Source of the DNA: Avidesulfovibrio sp964369685
GTDB lineage: Bacteria > Desulfobacterota > Desulfovibrionia > Desulfovibrionales > Desulfovibrionaceae
Length of the DNA: 64,000 nucleotides
Assembly (NCBI GenBank): GCA_964369685.1
Contig: CAYJFB010000010.1
Location: forward strand, 16,881 to 80,880
Reading direction: 5' to 3'
The translations under genes and the position numbers were made by a program. Numbering within the stretch: position 1 is the first letter of the stretch; each line of letters opens with the position of its first letter. Shown piece after piece: positions 62,182 through 64,000 of this stretch. The notes under the pieces were generated by a model. It saw only the letters and a list, made by a program, of their open reading frames with translations, searched no databases and was not told the origin of the DNA.

Positions 62182-62577
62182 TTACTGATTCTCGTCTTCT
62201 TTGAGGAGACCTTCACGTTTAAGCAATTCATGATACCAAGCACAGAAGGCATAACGTCCAAGTGTTTTTTCATCACGATTAATGATTCCAAGAGCGCTTT
62301 CAAGAGCACCTTGACTGAACTCATTGCTTACGGGTTCGCCGTTAAGCGACTGGAGAAATTCACGAATAAGCTGGTGGGCGGTGCGTTTTGAGACGTCTTG
62401 ACGCAGTTCCATGGGATCGTTTGGTTTTTGGAAAGGATCCCAATTTTCATAACCGATACGATCAATAAATTTTCGACGTCGCGGATTCATCTTTTCATAG
62501 ATGTTGCGTTTGAGATCCTCTTGTTCCGGTGTGAGGATTTGTGGTGTGCCGTCGCGCCAGATATTGGCATGGATCAT
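62182..62577 (-). CDS. Conserved-looking protein of unknown function
   Basis: 131 residues, soluble, highly charged, no signal or membrane segment: ILTPEQEDLKRNIYEKMNPRRRKFIDRIGYENWDPFQKP in shorter blocks, then a helical C-terminus (ELLKREGLLKEDENQ). Its ATG overlaps the stop of the YkgJ-type gene (ATGA), so the two are translationally coupled and likely work together. Family not recognised. Confidence 0.75.
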   Translation of the reverse strand: MIHANIWRDGTPQILTPEQEDLKRNIYEKMNPRRRKFIDRIGYENWDPFQKPNDPMELRQDVSKRTAHQLIREFLQSLNGEPVSNEFSQGALESALGIINRDEKTLGRYAFCAWYHELLKREGLLKEDENQ

Positions 62578-63263
62578 CGCGTCCTCTCTCCTGCCTTGGC
62601 GGGGCTTATGCCAAGATAGTTTTTGTCATATTTGGTCAACAACGCCATAGAAACAGGCACATACACCTTGTGCAGTTCTTTGAAGCGTGATTTGACTAAA
62701 TTTTGCACACCGAGACTCAAACCGTCAAGTCTCTCTTGAATACGATCGATATGTACGGAGGGGTATCCTTCCCCCGATTTGAAGCCGGATTTACCACAGA
62801 CGTGCCCTTTACCGCCGATATTGGTGGGGATACCGTAGAGGCGACAAGTAAGAGGTCTTGCGTCATAGAGCAAACAGGTGTCGTCTTGTCCGAGAAGGGG
62901 ACAACGGACTTTGGCTTTGGCGGCGGCTTCCATAACGGCCTGGGTGGCTGTTTCCGGTGTTTGAGAATCTCTCAAGGTGAGGAAATATTGTTTTTTGAGG
63001 CGCACCATTTCACGGTCTACGGTTGCGGCGGCGTTCAAGATTGCAGAACGCTTCGATCCGTAAGGAATGGAGGCACTAAATTTATGATTGATATACATGG
63101 CCTCGATGAGTGACAAATCAAACATGGCATAGCAACAATCGCTGCAACCGGGTTTACATGTAACACATTGAGGATATTGCTCGTTGACTTTGGTAAACAC
63201 AGCATCGACTTCTGCAACGAGTGACTCATACAGCGTAAAGAGGGGGGATAAATCCGGGATCAT
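62574..63263 (-). CDS. YkgJ-type cysteine-cluster protein
   Basis: 229 residues with the zinc- or iron-binding YkgJ (UPF0153) pattern: CVTCKPGCSDCCYAMF near residues 33-48 and CPLLGQDDTCLLYDARPLTCRLYGIP in shorter blocks near 121-146, later HVCG. Function of the family is not established; a metal-cluster or oxidoreductase role is usually suggested. Start ATG at 63263 after TTGGAG. Coupled to the 131-residue unknown downstream; ferredoxin lies upstream on the same strand. Confidence 0.85.
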   Translation of the reverse strand: MIPDLSPLFTLYESLVAEVDAVFTKVNEQYPQCVTCKPGCSDCCYAMFDLSLIEAMYINHKFSASIPYGSKRSAILNAAATVDREMVRLKKQYFLTLRDSQTPETATQAVMEAAAKAKVRCPLLGQDDTCLLYDARPLTCRLYGIPTNIGGKGHVCGKSGFKSGEGYPSVHIDRIQERLDGLSLGVQNLVKSRFKELHKVYVPVSMALLTKYDKNYLGISPAKAGERTR

Positions 63264-63307
63264 CTGCCGGCGACTCCAAGAGTGGGATAAAGCATATTGA
63301 TAGAGAA

Positions 63308-63339
63308 AAGGGAAGGAGCTAGAAGAAGTTCCTTCCCTT
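63308..63339 (-). terminator. Intrinsic terminator after the ferredoxin gene
   Basis: 10-bp perfect stem (AAGGGAAGGA 63308-63317 with TCCTTCCCTT 63330-63339), 12-base loop, followed on the - strand by TTCTC. It lies about 70 bases after the ferredoxin stop and 45 bases before the YkgJ-type start, so the ferredoxin is probably monocistronic. Confidence 0.7.
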
Positions 63340-63411
63340 GCCGTTGGGCACGTTGAAAGTCGCTATAGGGGTACAAAAACCGATAGAGCGTCTTTCTTGG
63401 CTTCCAACTTC

Positions 63412-63600
63412 TTAATTTTCGTCAACGGTGATCGCGCTGACTTCACAGACTTCAACACAGGATTCACAACCAAGACATTCGTCTTCATTGATGACTGCGG
63501 ATTTGTTGTCTTGCAGTTCGTATACTTGAACAGGACAAACGTCTACACATTCGCTACAGCCTGTACATTTATCTTGATCAACAGCAACATTCCAACCCAT
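63412..63600 (-). CDS. 2[4Fe-4S] ferredoxin
   Basis: 62-residue low-potential electron carrier. First cluster motif CTGCSECVDVCP (residues 12-23) and second CLGCESCVEVCE (residues 42-53) supply eight Cys; the Pro after the last Cys of the second motif is Glu, a common variation. Size and sequence resemble ferredoxins of Desulfovibrio. GGAGG precedes the ATG at 63600 by about eight bases; in-frame extension to 63660 is unsupported. Confidence 0.95.
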   Translation of the reverse strand: MGWNVAVDQDKCTGCSECVDVCPVQVYELQDNKSAVINEDECLGCESCVEVCEVSAITVDEN

Positions 63601-63944
63601 GACGATATCCTCCGAGGTTTTTGGGATTTTTCCCATGTATGTTAAAAAAACAAGAAGCACTGCAGAGCCTGTTTTTAGGTTATGTCCCTATTTCAGAAAA
63701 AACAACACCGCTTCCTTTCCTTGCCTGTAGCTCTCCTCCCCTTCCCCTGTCAAGTAGGAATTTTTTTTAGCATACGATTGAGTGCTTTTTTCATGAAATA
63801 TGTGTATATAGGCTTATTTTACTGATAAAGAATTTCATTCTCTTGTAAAAGTCTTTAACTGCCAAGAAAACACTCTGTGTTAACAGTCTTTTTTTGACAC
63901 GATATATTTTTTTAAAAAAAAATTTCAAACATGCATTTTTTTTA
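63601..63944. other. AT-rich intergenic region right of the ferredoxin gene
   Basis: About 340 bases, rich in T and A tracts (for example around 63755 and 63900-63920), with no supported gene. It should contain the ferredoxin promoter on the - strand; no clear pair of hexamers stands out. Confidence 0.4.
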
Positions 63945-63973
63945 TTGACAGCAGAAGATAAATTCGGCATAAC
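63945..63973 (+). promoter_or_regulatory. Sigma-70 type promoter pointing out of the window
   Basis: TTGACA at 63945-63950, a 17-base spacer, CATAAC at 63968-63973, then a GC-rich stretch with ACTCC / GGAGT pairing to the window end. The consensus -35 box after an A/T-rich upstream tract and a GC-rich initial transcript resemble a stable RNA or highly expressed gene promoter; the gene itself is outside. Confidence 0.45.
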
Positions 63974-64000
63974 TCCTCCTGCGACACGGAACGCGGGAGT

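Noticed and set aside
1..64000. CRISPR arrays, insertion sequences, phage genes, rRNA and tRNA genes
   Set aside because: No regularly spaced repeats, transposase or integrase other than the Xer recombinase, phage structural genes, or stable RNA signatures were found.

Overview
The window reads as ordinary chromosomal DNA of a Gram-negative, anaerobic bacterium, most likely a low-GC member of the Desulfovibrionaceae (Desulfovibrio / Bilophila / Lawsonia / Taurinivorans branch). This is inferred from lipid A genes (LpxI, LpxK), a small 2[4Fe-4S] ferredoxin of Desulfovibrio type, a TauE-type anion exporter, a long N-extended HflX, a PurS-PurL type PurL, many TPR proteins, and a base composition that looks to be in the mid-40s % GC. 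I see no phage, insertion sequence, CRISPR array, rRNA or tRNA gene.

Layout. Positions 1-8.7 kb hold the end of the division and cell wall cluster on the + strand (ftsW-murG-murC-murB-ftsQ-ftsA-ftsZ). From 8.9 to 18.7 kb (+) come a glycosyltransferase, a TPR/beta-barrel outer membrane protein, exonuclease III, a Xer recombinase, CheV, LpxI, ribosomal protein L28, LpxK and a degenerate receiver-TPR protein. From 18.8 to 23.4 kb (-) lie an exported protein, a MerR regulator, a possible CxxC mini-protein, Lgt, an unusual cytidylate kinase-MoaC fusion and HisC. Then follow infA and purL (+), hflX and a ZraP-like periplasmic protein (-), and gmhA-selD-cysE (+), where SelD is itself a selenoprotein read through an in-frame UGA.

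From 34.0 to 37.7 kb (+) a CcmD-like mini-protein, a CcmI-like TPR protein, a YcaO protein and a hydrolase-fold protein that has lost its catalytic residues lie together; a nested inverted repeat sits just before the YcaO gene. A - strand group follows (pgpA; argG - CNNM transporter - argH - M18 aminopeptidase), then pyrR, rlmH, tsaC, gpsA, crcB and tauE. The right third is - strand: rpoB-rpoC, here separated from the ribosomal protein genes that normally precede them, glmS, a TPR protein, a conserved unknown, a YkgJ-type cysteine-cluster protein and a ferredoxin. The right edge carries a promoter-like sequence pointing out of the window.

Main points for a second look: the Cmk-MoaC fusion; the selenocysteine SelD with an overlapping SECIS-like hairpin; the YcaO / pseudo-hydrolase pair with its structured leader; a recurrent 3'-end element in which a T-run lies between the stop codon and a hairpin (seven cases, the reverse of a normal terminator); an HflX start that appears to be AUC; and the displaced rpoBC operon.
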